Counted from the first letter of the stretch, positions 1-8,131 are shown. The stretch is DNA of 64,000 nt from Rhizobium sp. BK418 (GCF_004341105.1 NZ_SLZK01000003.1:806001-870000), one strand, 5' to 3'. Program-made: numbers and translations. The notes: generated by a model from the letters alone, not told the origin.

Positions 1-1
1 T

Positions 2-382
2 ATGCGCGGCGTCGGCAGCGCGCGCCTGAGCGAGATCGAAGCCGCGCTGCGCTATGGCAGCCATCTCGTTACCGCCCGCGAAATCCGCGCCGCCGGCGTC
101 GAAGCCGCCTTGCTGCATATTCCTGAGGGCGCGCGCGTGGTCGTCACTCTCGATTGCGACGGCCTCGATCCCTCCATCATGCCGGGGGTGGCAGCGCGCA
201 CACCGGGCGGGCTCACCTACACGCAGGTGATCGACCTGATCGCCGGCCTTGGCAGGCGGGCGCGCATTGCCGGCTTCGACCTCGTGGAGCTCTATCCTCA
301 GGCCGACATTGACGGCCTGTCGGCGCTGACGGCATCCCGCCTGCTCGTCAATGCGATCGGCGCCATCGTCCGGCAGGACTGA
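2..382 (+). CDS. Agmatinase/arginase-family ureohydrolase, C-terminal part (cut by window edge)
   Basis: The 126 visible residues are the C-terminal part of a ureohydrolase, a family of Mn-dependent enzymes that release urea from agmatine, arginine or related guanidino compounds. The metal-binding stretch TLDCDGLDPSIMPGV matches the family pattern of two closely spaced Asp residues followed by DPxxxPG. The later segment with GFDLVELYP matches the conserved end of the fold. The reading frame is open to the first base, so the true start and the first metal-binding His/Asp motifs lie outside the window. The substrate cannot be told from this fragment. Confidence 0.85.
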   Translation: MRGVGSARLSEIEAALRYGSHLVTAREIRAAGVEAALLHIPEGARVVVTLDCDGLDPSIMPGVAARTPGGLTYTQVIDLIAGLGRRARIAGFDLVELYPQADIDGLSALTASRLLVNAIGAIVRQD

Positions 383-454
383 GACCAGGTGTTCTCTTGA
401 GGCATTTACCACTTCGCCGCCGCAAGGTTTCAACCGCATCTGAAAATCTCTAGG

Positions 455-1966
455 ATGCGCGCCATGCAGGGAGCGCGCTTCGCCTTTGGTCCGTTTGTGC
501 TTGATCCGAAAGCGGGAACGCTGCTTCGGGATGATGATCCCGTTGGCGTCGGTCATCGCGGGATAAAGCTGCTTGCCGCGCTCGTCGGGCGGCCCGGCGA
601 AATCCTCGGCAAGGCCGAGTTGATGGACGCGGCCTGGCCGGGCATGGCTGTCGAAGAAGGCAACCTCACCGTCCAGATCGCTCAGCTGCGCAAGGTTCTG
701 GGGCCTGCCGAGAATGGTGGGGAATGGATTTCCACGGTTCCGCGCATCGGTTATCGCTTCACCGGGACGATCAGGCAGCTTGCCGAAGCAAAGCGAAAAT
801 CCCTGCCGCTGCCCGACAAGCCGTCGATTGCGGTGCTGCCCTTCATTGGCAGCGATCCCGAGCAGAACTTCTTTGCGGACGGGCTAACCGAGGATCTGAT
901 CACCGATCTCTCGCGCATATCGGGCCTGTTCGTCATCGCCCGCAATTCGGCCTTTGCCTATAAGGGGAAGGCGATGGATGTGCGTGATATCGCTGAGGAG
1001 CTTGGCGTGCGCTACCTGCTCGACGGCAGCGCAAGGCGCGCGGCCGGACGTGTGCGTATCAATGCCCGGCTGGTCGACGCGCGCACGGGCGAGCATCTCT
1101 GGGCAGAGCGTTATGATCGCAGCCTGGACGATATATTTGCCGTCCAGGACGAGGTGACCGGCAGGATCGTCGAGGCACTGCTAGGGCGGCTGCGTCCGCT
1201 GCCGCCCCGCAATCGACCCAAGAACCTCGAAGCTTATGATCTCTGCGTACGGGCACGCACGCTGATGGACGATGCGCCGCAGACCGCGCGGGAAACGCAG
1301 CTGATGTTGACGCGGGCGATTACGCTCGATCCCGATTATGCCGAGGCCCATCGCTGGCTTGCGCTGAACCAGTGGATGGGCTGGGTGCATTCCGGCGGGC
1401 CATCGCAGGCCGATCGCGGGACAGCGCTGGAATTGGCGCGAAAGGCTGTCGCGCTTGATCCCAACGATGCCGGCTGCCGCTGGGTTCTGGCTTACCTGCT
1501 TGCCTATGAGCGCCATTTTGCCGAGGCCGATGCGGAATTTGAAAAAGCCATCGAACTCGATCCAAACGAGGCCGATACCTGGGCGGCCATGTCGGACATC
1601 GCGGTGCTCGCCGGGCGGATCGATGAGGGCCTTGCACATATCGGCAAGGCCTTCCGGCTGAACCCGTTTCCGGCCAGCTGGTATTACCTGACGCTCGGAC
1701 AGGCGCAATATGCCGCCCGCGACTACGAAGCCGTTGTGGAGACGCTGCGTCGAGAGGAGACCTATCGTACGAGTTCACGCCGGTTCCTGGCAGCCGGCCT
1801 TGCGCAGCTCGGCCGGTTTGACGAGGCGCGCGTGGAGGCGGATCTGTTCCTCGTTGCCAATCCGCAATTTTCGATCAGCCATTGGGCTGAGATGGAACCA
1901 TTCCGCGACGCTGCAACCCTTGCGCATTTCGTCGACGGATACCGCAAGGCCGGTTTTCCGGAGTGA
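455..1966 (+). CDS. Winged-helix regulator fused to TolB-like and TPR domains
   Basis: A 503-residue multidomain protein. Residues about 8-105 form an OmpR/CadC-type winged helix, with a wing region ending in TVPRIGYRF. Residues about 120-245 match the TolB-like N-terminal domain often found in this architecture (KPSIAVLPF, FADGLTEDLITDLSRI, ARLVDARTGEHLWAERYD). The rest is tetratricopeptide-like, with AxxxAxxLDPNxA repeats between about 280 and 480. No receiver domain or membrane segment is visible, so it is probably a soluble one-component regulator that senses through protein contacts. Target genes are unknown. An ATG three codons inside (464) is an alternative start. Confidence 0.85.
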   Translation: MRAMQGARFAFGPFVLDPKAGTLLRDDDPVGVGHRGIKLLAALVGRPGEILGKAELMDAAWPGMAVEEGNLTVQIAQLRKVLGPAENGGEWISTVPRIGYRFTGTIRQLAEAKRKSLPLPDKPSIAVLPFIGSDPEQNFFADGLTEDLITDLSRISGLFVIARNSAFAYKGKAMDVRDIAEELGVRYLLDGSARRAAGRVRINARLVDARTGEHLWAERYDRSLDDIFAVQDEVTGRIVEALLGRLRPLPPRNRPKNLEAYDLCVRARTLMDDAPQTARETQLMLTRAITLDPDYAEAHRWLALNQWMGWVHSGGPSQADRGTALELARKAVALDPNDAGCRWVLAYLLAYERHFAEADAEFEKAIELDPNEADTWAAMSDIAVLAGRIDEGLAHIGKAFRLNPFPASWYYLTLGQAQYAARDYEAVVETLRREETYRTSSRRFLAAGLAQLGRFDEARVEADLFLVANPQFSISHWAEMEPFRDAATLAHFVDGYRKAGFPE

Positions 1967-2100
1967 CATTTCGTGCCGCAGTTCGCCCTCATCTTTAAAA
2001 ATGTGATTACCATTCGTCTTAAAACAAAATAGGAAGTATTGCCGTAGTCTCTTCTCGTTGGCGAAAACAAGCCTTTTAAAGATTCGACAAAGGGACGATC

Positions 2101-2529
2101 ATGAAGACGTTTTTAGCGGCTGCGACCGCAGTATTATTATTGCAGTTTTCTCCCGTTGCTGCCGAGGCGGCAACGCTGGTCGCCAATATCAGCCTCAGCA
2201 AGCAGACGATGACCGTTACCGAGGACGGCTGGGTGAAATATCGCTGGAAGGTCTCGACGGCGCGCAAGGGTTACTACACGCCGACCGGTTCGTGGGGTGC
2301 GAAGTGGCTGTCGCGCGATCACCGCTCCAGGAAATACGACAATGCGCCGATGCCCTTCGCCGTCTTCTTCAACGGCGGTTATGCCGTGCACGGCACCTTC
2401 GACCGCAAGCGGCTCGGCACGCCGGCTTCGCATGGCTGTGTTCGTCTCGATCCCAATAATGCGGCGCAATTCTTCTCGCTGACGCAGGAAAACGGCCTTG
2501 CCAATACCCGCGTTGTGATCACGCAGTGA
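2101..2529 (+). CDS. Small periplasmic L,D-transpeptidase (YkuD/ErfK family)
   Basis: A 142-residue protein with an N-terminal signal peptide (residues 1 to about 23, cleavage near VAAEA). The remainder is one YkuD catalytic domain. The catalytic signature runs from HGTFDRKRLGTPASHGCVRL, with the Cys in SHGCVRL as nucleophile. Such enzymes form 3-3 cross-links in peptidoglycan or attach proteins to it. It is short for the family and lacks a separate substrate-binding domain. It stands alone, convergent with fnrN, with only 5 bases between the stop codons. Confidence 0.9.
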   Translation: MKTFLAAATAVLLLQFSPVAAEAATLVANISLSKQTMTVTEDGWVKYRWKVSTARKGYYTPTGSWGAKWLSRDHRSRKYDNAPMPFAVFFNGGYAVHGTFDRKRLGTPASHGCVRLDPNNAAQFFSLTQENGLANTRVVITQ

Positions 2530-2534
2530 TCAAA

Positions 2535-3257
2535 TCACATGGTAATCAGGCGCTCCAGGTCATCCATGTCGGGCACGACGATATGACGGTTATGCTCAAT
2601 GCGGATGATGCCAAGCTTGCGCAGCTTCGTCATCTGGCGGCTGACGGTCTCGATCGTCAGCCCCAGGAAATCGGCGATTTCGGCGCGTGAGAGTGGCAGG
2701 TCGAAGGCGGTGCCGTAGGTCGTTTCCGGCTCTGCATTCGTGGCGATGAGAAAAAGAAGGCTTGCGACCTTTTCCTGGGCCGTGCGGCGGCCGAGCGTCA
2801 GCATCCATTCCCGGGCAGCATCCAGCTCCTTCAGCGCCTGAGCATGCAGGTTATGCTGCAGGTCGGGCGTATCCGCTATCATCCGGTCAAGCAGCCGGCG
2901 AGGGAAGACGCAGATTTCGGTCGGCGTGGCGGCTTCGGCAGACAGTGTGCTCTCATGGACGAAGGGACGGCCGATGAAATCGGGGGCAAATTGAAGGCCG
3001 ACGATCTGCTGGCGCCCGTCCGGCATCACCTTGCAGAGCTTCACCACCCCGTTCACGATGTTGGAATAGGAGGAGACATCTTCGCCTTGGGCAAGGATCT
3101 CGCTGCCGGCGTCGAGCTTTCGGCGCATCGAATGCCTGCAGAGCTCGCGCAGCTGTGCCGACGTCAGCGCGCTGCAGACGACGCCATGACGCGCCTCGCA
3201 AATGCGGCAGGTCGCCGGAATTGTAATGTCAGGATCTTCACTGCGCGCGATATCCAT
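2535..3257 (-). CDS. fnrN: FnrN-type oxygen-responsive Crp/Fnr regulator
   Basis: A 240-residue Crp/Fnr-family activator. Cys17, Cys20 and Cys28 near the N-terminus plus Cys116 match the spacing of the four ligands of the oxygen-labile 4Fe-4S cluster in FNR, so this is FnrN rather than a cysteine-poor FixK. A cyclic-nucleotide-type beta-roll (about 45-140) is followed by a dimer helix and a C-terminal helix-turn-helix with ETVSRQMTKL, the recognition helix that reads TTGAT half-sites. In rhizobia FnrN activates microaerobic genes such as fixNOQP. Two anaeroboxes upstream predict autoregulation. A low-oxygen role next to lipid A genes would suit symbiosis, but that link is inference. Confidence 0.93.
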   Translation of the reverse strand: MDIARSEDPDITIPATCRICEARHGVVCSALTSAQLRELCRHSMRRKLDAGSEILAQGEDVSSYSNIVNGVVKLCKVMPDGRQQIVGLQFAPDFIGRPFVHESTLSAEAATPTEICVFPRRLLDRMIADTPDLQHNLHAQALKELDAAREWMLTLGRRTAQEKVASLLFLIATNAEPETTYGTAFDLPLSRAEIADFLGLTIETVSRQMTKLRKLGIIRIEHNRHIVVPDMDDLERLITM

Positions 3258-3341
3258 GTTCGATGCCTCTATCCCATATGGCCTGCCTGCGTGTTACGCC
3301 GCGGCCCTGTCGTCATCTATCCCGATTTCTTGCGTTGCATC

Positions 3342-3355
3342 TTGATGTTTATCAA
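3342..3355. promoter_or_regulatory. Anaerobox 1 (FnrN/FixK site), fnrN-proximal
   Basis: TTGATGTTTATCAA is a perfect match to the TTGAT-N4-ATCAA site bound by FNR/FixK/FnrN proteins. Its centre is about 91 bases upstream of the fnrN start. It is the closer of two such sites, and in Rhizobium leguminosarum the proximal site of a similar pair mediates repression. Confidence 0.88.
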
Positions 3356-3362
3356 TTTCGAC

Positions 3363-3396
3363 GGAAGCCAGTTTGATCCAGATCAAACTGGCTTCC
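3363..3396. promoter_or_regulatory. Anaerobox 2 inside a perfect 34-base palindrome
   Basis: The core TTGATCCAGATCAA (3373-3386) is a second perfect anaerobox, 31 bases centre to centre from the first. It lies within a much longer perfect inverted repeat: 16-base arms 3363-3378 and 3381-3396 around a 2-base spacer. The distal position relative to fnrN suggests the activating site. The extra 10 bases of symmetry on each side are not needed for FnrN binding as known. Confidence 0.88.
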
Positions 3397-3543
3397 GATA
3401 TCAGAGGCGCGCAACGTTGCAGTCTGGATCAGGGCGGTCTCGGCGCCATCGAGGAGGCCGCAAAAGCCTTTAGCCGGGTGGTCGCTTCGCGCTTCGATGC
3501 CTATCTGGTGCGGGCCAAAGGGCGTCATTCCATTGCTGTTTAG
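3373..3543 (+). CDS. Possible short ORF or gene remnant
   Basis: A reading frame open from 3346 to a TAG at 3541-3543 encodes a protein-like tail containing LDQGGLGAIEEAAKAF and VVASRFDAYLVRAKGRH. The only plausible start in the frame is TTG at 3373, inside the anaerobox palindrome, with no clear ribosome-binding site. The composition resembles the C-terminus of a real protein, so it may be a remnant or a small gene. No family was recognised. Confidence 0.25.
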   Translation: MIQIKLASDIRGAQRCSLDQGGLGAIEEAAKAFSRVVASRFDAYLVRAKGRHSIAV

Positions 3544-3649
3544 GCAACACTTTCGCGCCAATTTGGCTTGCAAGCGGGACGAAAGCATTGGCTTTTGAAA
3601 TGGATTTGCCTATGAGGGGGAGAATCTTCATTTCCAAGAGGTAGAGCGA

Positions 3650-3928
3650 GTGACCGCTACATTCGATAAAGTTGCCGACATCATTGCTGAAACCAGCGAG
3701 ATCGACCGCGCAACGATCACGCCGGAAAGCCATACGATCGACGACCTCGGTATCGACAGCCTCGACTTCCTCGATATCGTTTTTGCCATCGACAAGGAAT
3801 TCGGCATCAAGATTCCGCTCGAGAAGTGGACGCAGGAAGTCAACGAGGGCAAGGTTTCCACCGAAGAGTATTTCGTGCTGAAGAACCTCTGTGCCAAGAT
3901 CGACGAGCTGCGCGCCGCAAAGGCTTGA
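3650..3928 (+). CDS. acpXL: Acyl carrier protein AcpXL for very-long-chain fatty acid synthesis
   Basis: A 92-residue acyl carrier protein, first gene of the rhizobial VLCFA-lipid A set. The phosphopantetheine-attachment motif is DSLDFLD with Ser37 as modified residue. It is longer at the C-terminus than housekeeping AcpP (about 78 residues), as is typical for AcpXL. It carries the growing chain, up to 27-hydroxyoctacosanoate in rhizobia, that LpxXL later transfers to lipid A. The start is GTG at 3650, preceded by an AGAGGT ribosome-binding site. A strong hairpin separates it from the next gene. Confidence 0.95.
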   Translation: MTATFDKVADIIAETSEIDRATITPESHTIDDLGIDSLDFLDIVFAIDKEFGIKIPLEKWTQEVNEGKVSTEEYFVLKNLCAKIDELRAAKA

Positions 3929-3951
3929 AGCAACATCATCGGTTTTTTTCA

Positions 3952-3983
3952 CGCCCTGCCGCCGTTGATATGGCGGCCGGGCG
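3952..3983 (+). terminator. Hairpin between acpXL and fabZ-like gene (partial terminator or processing stem)
   Basis: CGCCC-t-GCCGCC (3952-3963) can pair with GGCGGC-c-GGGCG (3972-3983) around an 8-base loop, followed by ATTTTGTT. It lies 24 bases after the acpXL stop and 58 bases before the next start. It probably lets acpXL transcripts outnumber the enzyme genes, which suits a stoichiometric carrier protein. This is inferred from the sequence only. Confidence 0.6.
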
Positions 3984-4041
3984 ATTTTGTTCCTAAGTAG
4001 GCCTTCCGACGGGCTTTTGCGCGTCGCGCCGGAGAAGACTG

Positions 4042-4536
4042 ATGCTGCTGGAATATTTCCAGATGATTGACCGCGTCGAGGCGGTGCACCTCGAGAAGCG
4101 CACGCTGGTTGCGCGCTCGGTCGTGCCGGCCAAGAGCCCCGTTTTCGAGGGGCATTTTCCAGGCATGCCGCTCGTTCCCGGCGTGCTTCTTATCGAAACC
4201 ATGGCGCAGGCCTCCGGCATGCTGGTGCTGGCGGCGACCGATTTTACATCCATGCCCTTCCTGATGTCGGTCGATGGCGCCAAGATGCGCACCTTCGTCG
4301 AGCCGGAAGCGGTGCTCGACATCGAGGCTTTTCTCGAACACGACGGCTCCGGTTTTGCCGTCACCAAGGCAAAGATTACCAGCGGCGGCAAGAAGGTTTG
4401 CGATGCACAGCTCAAGCTGCGCACCATGCCTTTCAGTGAGGTTCCGCTCGGCGATATCGTTAGGAAACGTGCTGAAGAGGTGGGCCTCATGGCCGCCATC
4501 GCTCAGCAGGGGGCCAAGGCCCAGGGGAGTGAATAG
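4042..4536 (+). CDS. FabZ-like 3-hydroxyacyl-ACP dehydratase of the VLCFA pathway
   Basis: A 164-residue hot-dog-fold dehydratase. The FabZ signature HFPGMPLVPGVLLIETMAQ is intact, with His38 and Glu52 as predicted catalytic residues. It would dehydrate 3-hydroxyacyl intermediates bound to AcpXL. Its stop codon directly abuts the fabF2 start (4536/4537), which implies translational coupling. The position between acpXL and two ketosynthase genes is the conserved rhizobial order. Confidence 0.92.
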   Translation: MLLEYFQMIDRVEAVHLEKRTLVARSVVPAKSPVFEGHFPGMPLVPGVLLIETMAQASGMLVLAATDFTSMPFLMSVDGAKMRTFVEPEAVLDIEAFLEHDGSGFAVTKAKITSGGKKVCDAQLKLRTMPFSEVPLGDIVRKRAEEVGLMAAIAQQGAKAQGSE

Positions 4537-5742
4537 ATGAGCAAGGCCGCCAATGACGTCGTCATCACCGGCATCGGCATCGTGACCTGTCAGGGTGTCG
4601 GCAAGGATGCGCATATCGCGCTACTGACAGCCGATGCCGCGCCGAAGCCTGTCGTCGAAACCGAGAAATTCAAGCCCTATCCTGTTCATCCGCTGCCTGA
4701 GATCGACTGGTCGCAGCAGATCGCCAAGCGTGGCGACCAGCGCCAGATGGAAAACTGGCAGCGCATCGGCGTTTTCGCAGCCGGTCTGGCGCTCGACGAT
4801 GCCGGCTTCAAGGACGATCTGGAAGCCTGCGGCACGATGGACATGATCGTGGCGGCCGGCGGCGGCGAGCGCGACATCAATGTCGATACGCTGATCGTCG
4901 ACGAGGGCCTGAAGCGCAATGACCGCGAACTGCTGCTGAATGAGAAACTGACGACGGAACTGCGTCCGACGCTGTTCCTAGCGCAGCTGTCCAACCTGCT
5001 CGCAGGCAATATTTCCATCGTTCACAAGGTCACCGGCTCCTCGCGCACCTTCATGGGTGAAGAAGCCTCCGGCGTTTCCGCCGTCGAGACGGCTTTCTGG
5101 CGCATCAAGTCCGGTGAATCCACCCATGCGCTTGTCGGAGGTGCCTTTGCTGCCGAGCGTCCGGACATGATCCTGCTGACGGAAGCAATCGGCGCCCATA
5201 CGCGCGGCGACTGGGCGCCACTCTGGTCGCGCTCCGGCCTCGAAGGCGGCGGCATGATCACCGGTTCGGCCGGCGCCTTTCTGGTGCTGGAATCGCGCAA
5301 GCATGCTGAAGAGCGCGGCGCGCATATCTATGCGACAATCGACGCTGTCGAGGGCGATCGCGGCAATCGCGGCGCTGGGAATTTCGAAAAGCGCATGGAG
5401 CGGCTTCTGAAGCCTGCCGCCGACCTTGCGGCTGAAACCACGGCGATCTTCTCCGGCTCGACCGGCATGCATGAGATTGCGGCCCGTGAAAAGGCGGTGC
5501 TGGAGCATCAGCTTCCGGGAGCTGCGATCCGCGGCTTCGGCGGCGTTTCCGGCCACACGATCGAGGCGCAGTTCACGCTTGGTCTCGCGCTGGCAGCCCT
5601 TGCCGTTGATGTCGCGGCCAAGGTTCCGCCCTTCGATGCCGCGAGTGAGGCACCGATGACGGCCGGCGCGAAGGCCGCCGTCGTCACGACCGTTGGCCAT
5701 CAGCGCGGCGAAGGCGTCGCCGTTCTTTCCGCAGAAGCGTGA
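4537..5742 (+). CDS. Ketosynthase-like protein FabF2 lacking the catalytic cysteine
   Basis: A 401-residue thiolase-fold protein related to beta-ketoacyl-ACP synthase II. In true synthases the nucleophile lies in TACASG. Here the aligned stretch is MGEEASGVSAV, placing Glu176 at the Cys position. The first catalytic His motif (HGTxTxxxD) is also replaced, by FSGSTGMHE, while a GH resembling the second His is kept in GGVSGHTIEAQ. It therefore should not condense by itself. Immediately followed by an intact FabF1, it resembles the ketosynthase/chain-length-factor pairs of type II polyketide synthases. That role is inference. Confidence 0.88.
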   Translation: MSKAANDVVITGIGIVTCQGVGKDAHIALLTADAAPKPVVETEKFKPYPVHPLPEIDWSQQIAKRGDQRQMENWQRIGVFAAGLALDDAGFKDDLEACGTMDMIVAAGGGERDINVDTLIVDEGLKRNDRELLLNEKLTTELRPTLFLAQLSNLLAGNISIVHKVTGSSRTFMGEEASGVSAVETAFWRIKSGESTHALVGGAFAAERPDMILLTEAIGAHTRGDWAPLWSRSGLEGGGMITGSAGAFLVLESRKHAEERGAHIYATIDAVEGDRGNRGAGNFEKRMERLLKPAADLAAETTAIFSGSTGMHEIAAREKAVLEHQLPGAAIRGFGGVSGHTIEAQFTLGLALAALAVDVAAKVPPFDAASEAPMTAGAKAAVVTTVGHQRGEGVAVLSAEA

Positions 5743-5754
5743 GGAGTGACTGAA

Positions 5755-7041
5755 ATGACAGCGTCCGCTTACAGGGATCATCTCGGCCGGCCAATCGTTG
5801 CGGTCACCGGCATGGGCATCATTACTTCGCTCGGTCAGGGCTTGAAGGACAATTGGGCAGCTCTTTCGTCCGGCACGTCCGGCATCCATGAGATCAGCCG
5901 CTTCCCGACCGAGGGGCTTTCGACGCGCATCGCCGGCACGGTCGATTTCATCGACATTCCCGCGCCGAACGCCGTCGAGCGGTCCTATGCCTTTGCCCGC
6001 GAAACAACGATCGAAGCGCTCGCCGATGCCGGAATTTCCGGCGATTTCAACGGCCCGCTGTTCCTGGCCGCACCGCCGATCGAGCCGGAATGGAGCGCTC
6101 GTTTCGAACTTGCCGACCGTTCGCCGGCCGCCGACCATCCGGGCGATGCCTATGAGCGGTTCCTGGCTGCCATGCGCCAGCGTCCCGATCCCGCTTTCCA
6201 TGAGGCAGCACTTTTCGGCGCGATCTCCGAGCGTCTGTCCGACCGTTTCGGCACGCGTGGCCTGCCGGTCACACTGTCGACGGCCTGCGCATCGGGTGTG
6301 ACGGCGATTCAGCTCGGCATCGAGGCGATCCGCCAGGGCCGCACCGACCGGGCGCTGACGGTTGCGACCGATGGTTCGCTGAGCGCGGAAGCGCTGATCC
6401 GCTTTTCGCTGCTGTCTGCTCTCTCCACGCAGAACGATCCGCCGACCAAGGCCTCCAAGCCTTTCAGCAAGGATCGCGACGGTTTCGTCATCGCCGAGGG
6501 CGCGGCGACGCTGGTGCTGGAATCGCTGGAATCGGCAATTGCCCGCGGCGCCAAGGTGCTCGGCATCATGAAGGGGGCAGGCGACAAGGCCGATAGCTTC
6601 CACCGCACGCGTTCTTCGCCCGACGGCGGTCCAGCGATTGCGACGATCCGCGCGGCGCTTGCCGATGCCGGCATGAGCGAGGACGATATCGGCTATATCA
6701 ATGCGCACGGCACCTCGACGCCCGAGAACGATAAGATGGAATATGGTTCCATGTCTGCCGTTTTCGGTGAGAAGCTGGTCGGCATCCCAGTCTCCTCGAA
6801 CAAGTCGATGATCGGCCATACGCTGACGGCGGCAGGAGCCGTCGAGGCCGTCTTTTCGCTGCAGACGATGCTGACCGGCACGCTGCCGCCGACGATCAAC
6901 TACAACAATCCCGACCCGTCGATCGTTCTCGATGTCGTGCCGAACAAGAAACGGGAAACCCAGGTTTCGGCCGTGCTTTCCAACTCTTTCGGCTTCGGCG
7001 GACAGAACGCCAGCCTTGTCATGGCGCTCGAACCGGCATAA
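5755..7041 (+). CDS. Beta-ketoacyl-ACP synthase II FabF1 of the VLCFA pathway
   Basis: About 428 residues with all ketosynthase hallmarks: the nucleophile Cys in STACASGVTAI (codon 6286-6288), a first His in NAHGTSTPENDK and a second in NKSMIGHTLTAAG. It should elongate AcpXL-bound chains. ATG at 5755 is preferred because GAGGAG at 5741-5746 is correctly spaced. An in-frame GTG at 5746 would overlap that site. The gene starts 12 bases after fabF2, consistent with one operon and with a heterodimer of the two products. Confidence 0.93.
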   Translation: MTASAYRDHLGRPIVAVTGMGIITSLGQGLKDNWAALSSGTSGIHEISRFPTEGLSTRIAGTVDFIDIPAPNAVERSYAFARETTIEALADAGISGDFNGPLFLAAPPIEPEWSARFELADRSPAADHPGDAYERFLAAMRQRPDPAFHEAALFGAISERLSDRFGTRGLPVTLSTACASGVTAIQLGIEAIRQGRTDRALTVATDGSLSAEALIRFSLLSALSTQNDPPTKASKPFSKDRDGFVIAEGAATLVLESLESAIARGAKVLGIMKGAGDKADSFHRTRSSPDGGPAIATIRAALADAGMSEDDIGYINAHGTSTPENDKMEYGSMSAVFGEKLVGIPVSSNKSMIGHTLTAAGAVEAVFSLQTMLTGTLPPTINYNNPDPSIVLDVVPNKKRETQVSAVLSNSFGFGGQNASLVMALEPA

Positions 7042-7097
7042 GCGGTTCCCGACAACACTGAGACAAAAAGAACGCCTTCAAGGCGAGAGGTTTTGCC

Positions 7098-8126
7098 ATG
7101 CGCGCTTTGCAACTGATCGATGACCGCAAGCTTGAGATCACCGACCTGCCGGAACCGGAGGCGCCTGCCGCCGGCGAAGTGACGCTGCGCGTCAAGGCGG
7201 TTGCGCTGAACCATATCGATGTCTGGGGCTGGCGCGGCATGGCTTTCGCCAAGCGCAAGATGCCGCTCGTCATCGGTGCCGAAGCCTCCGGCGTGGTCGA
7301 AGCGATTGGTCCCGGCGTGGCGAACGTTCTGCCCGGGCAGCTCGTGTCGATCTATGGCGCGCGCACCTGCGGCCTCTGCCGTCCGTGCCGCGAAGGCCGC
7401 GACAATCTCTGCGAACATGTCTCCGGCGTACACGGCTTCCATCTGGATGGCTTTGCGCAGGAGAAGGTGAACCTGCCGGCGCGGCTGCTCGTCCCGGCTC
7501 CTCCCGGCGTCGATGCGATCGGTGCAGCACTTGCGCCGGTCACCTTCGGCACGGTCGAACATATGCTCTTCGACAACGCCAAGCTCGAGCCCGGTGAAAC
7601 CATTCTCGTGCATGCCGGCGGCTCCGGCATTGGCACGGCAGCGATCCAGCTTGCCAAGAAGATCGGCTGCACCGTGATCACCACCGTCGGCTCCGACGAC
7701 AAGATCGAAAAGGCGAAGGCGCTCGGCGCCGATCACGTCATCAATTACCGCACCGACCGCTTCGAGGGCGTGGTGCGCAAGCTCACCAAGAAGAAGGGCG
7801 TCGACGTCGTCTTCGAACACGTGGGCAAGGATACCTGGGCAGGCTCGATGCTCTGCATGAAGCGGGGCGGGCGTCTCGTCACCTGCGGTTCGACCTCTGG
7901 TGTCTCTACCGAGATGAACCTGATGATGCTTTTCCAACAGCAGTTGAAGCTGCTCGGCTCCTTCGGCTGCCGCATGGAGAACATGGCTGACGCCATGCAG
8001 AAGATGGGCCGTGGCCTCGTTCATCCCGTCATCGATACGGAAGTCGGCTTCGACGATATCGACCGCGCGCTGGAGCGCATGGAAGGCCGGCAAATCTTCG
8101 GCAAGATCATCCTGAAGATGGACTGA
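7098..8126 (+). CDS. MDR-family zinc-type dehydrogenase/reductase of the VLCFA operon
   Basis: A 342-residue medium-chain dehydrogenase/reductase. The structural-zinc lobe is present, with four Cys in CGLCRPCREGRDNLC, and so is the NAD(P)-binding HAGGSGIGTAAIQLAK. The catalytic-zinc Cys of alcohol dehydrogenases is missing: the segment reads LNHIDVWGWRG, as in quinone and enoyl reductases. Since the operon holds a dehydratase and ketosynthases but no FabI or FabG, this protein is a good candidate for the enoyl-ACP reductase of the pathway (inference). It ends 5 bases before lpxXL. Confidence 0.88.
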   Translation: MRALQLIDDRKLEITDLPEPEAPAAGEVTLRVKAVALNHIDVWGWRGMAFAKRKMPLVIGAEASGVVEAIGPGVANVLPGQLVSIYGARTCGLCRPCREGRDNLCEHVSGVHGFHLDGFAQEKVNLPARLLVPAPPGVDAIGAALAPVTFGTVEHMLFDNAKLEPGETILVHAGGSGIGTAAIQLAKKIGCTVITTVGSDDKIEKAKALGADHVINYRTDRFEGVVRKLTKKKGVDVVFEHVGKDTWAGSMLCMKRGGRLVTCGSTSGVSTEMNLMMLFQQQLKLLGSFGCRMENMADAMQKMGRGLVHPVIDTEVGFDDIDRALERMEGRQIFGKIILKMD

Positions 8127-8131
8127 TCGGC

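Noticed and set aside
4978-6819. 613-residue open frame on the minus strand over the fabF genes
   Set aside because: It is the antisense of two well-supported ketosynthase genes in GC-rich DNA and has no protein-like motifs or start signal.
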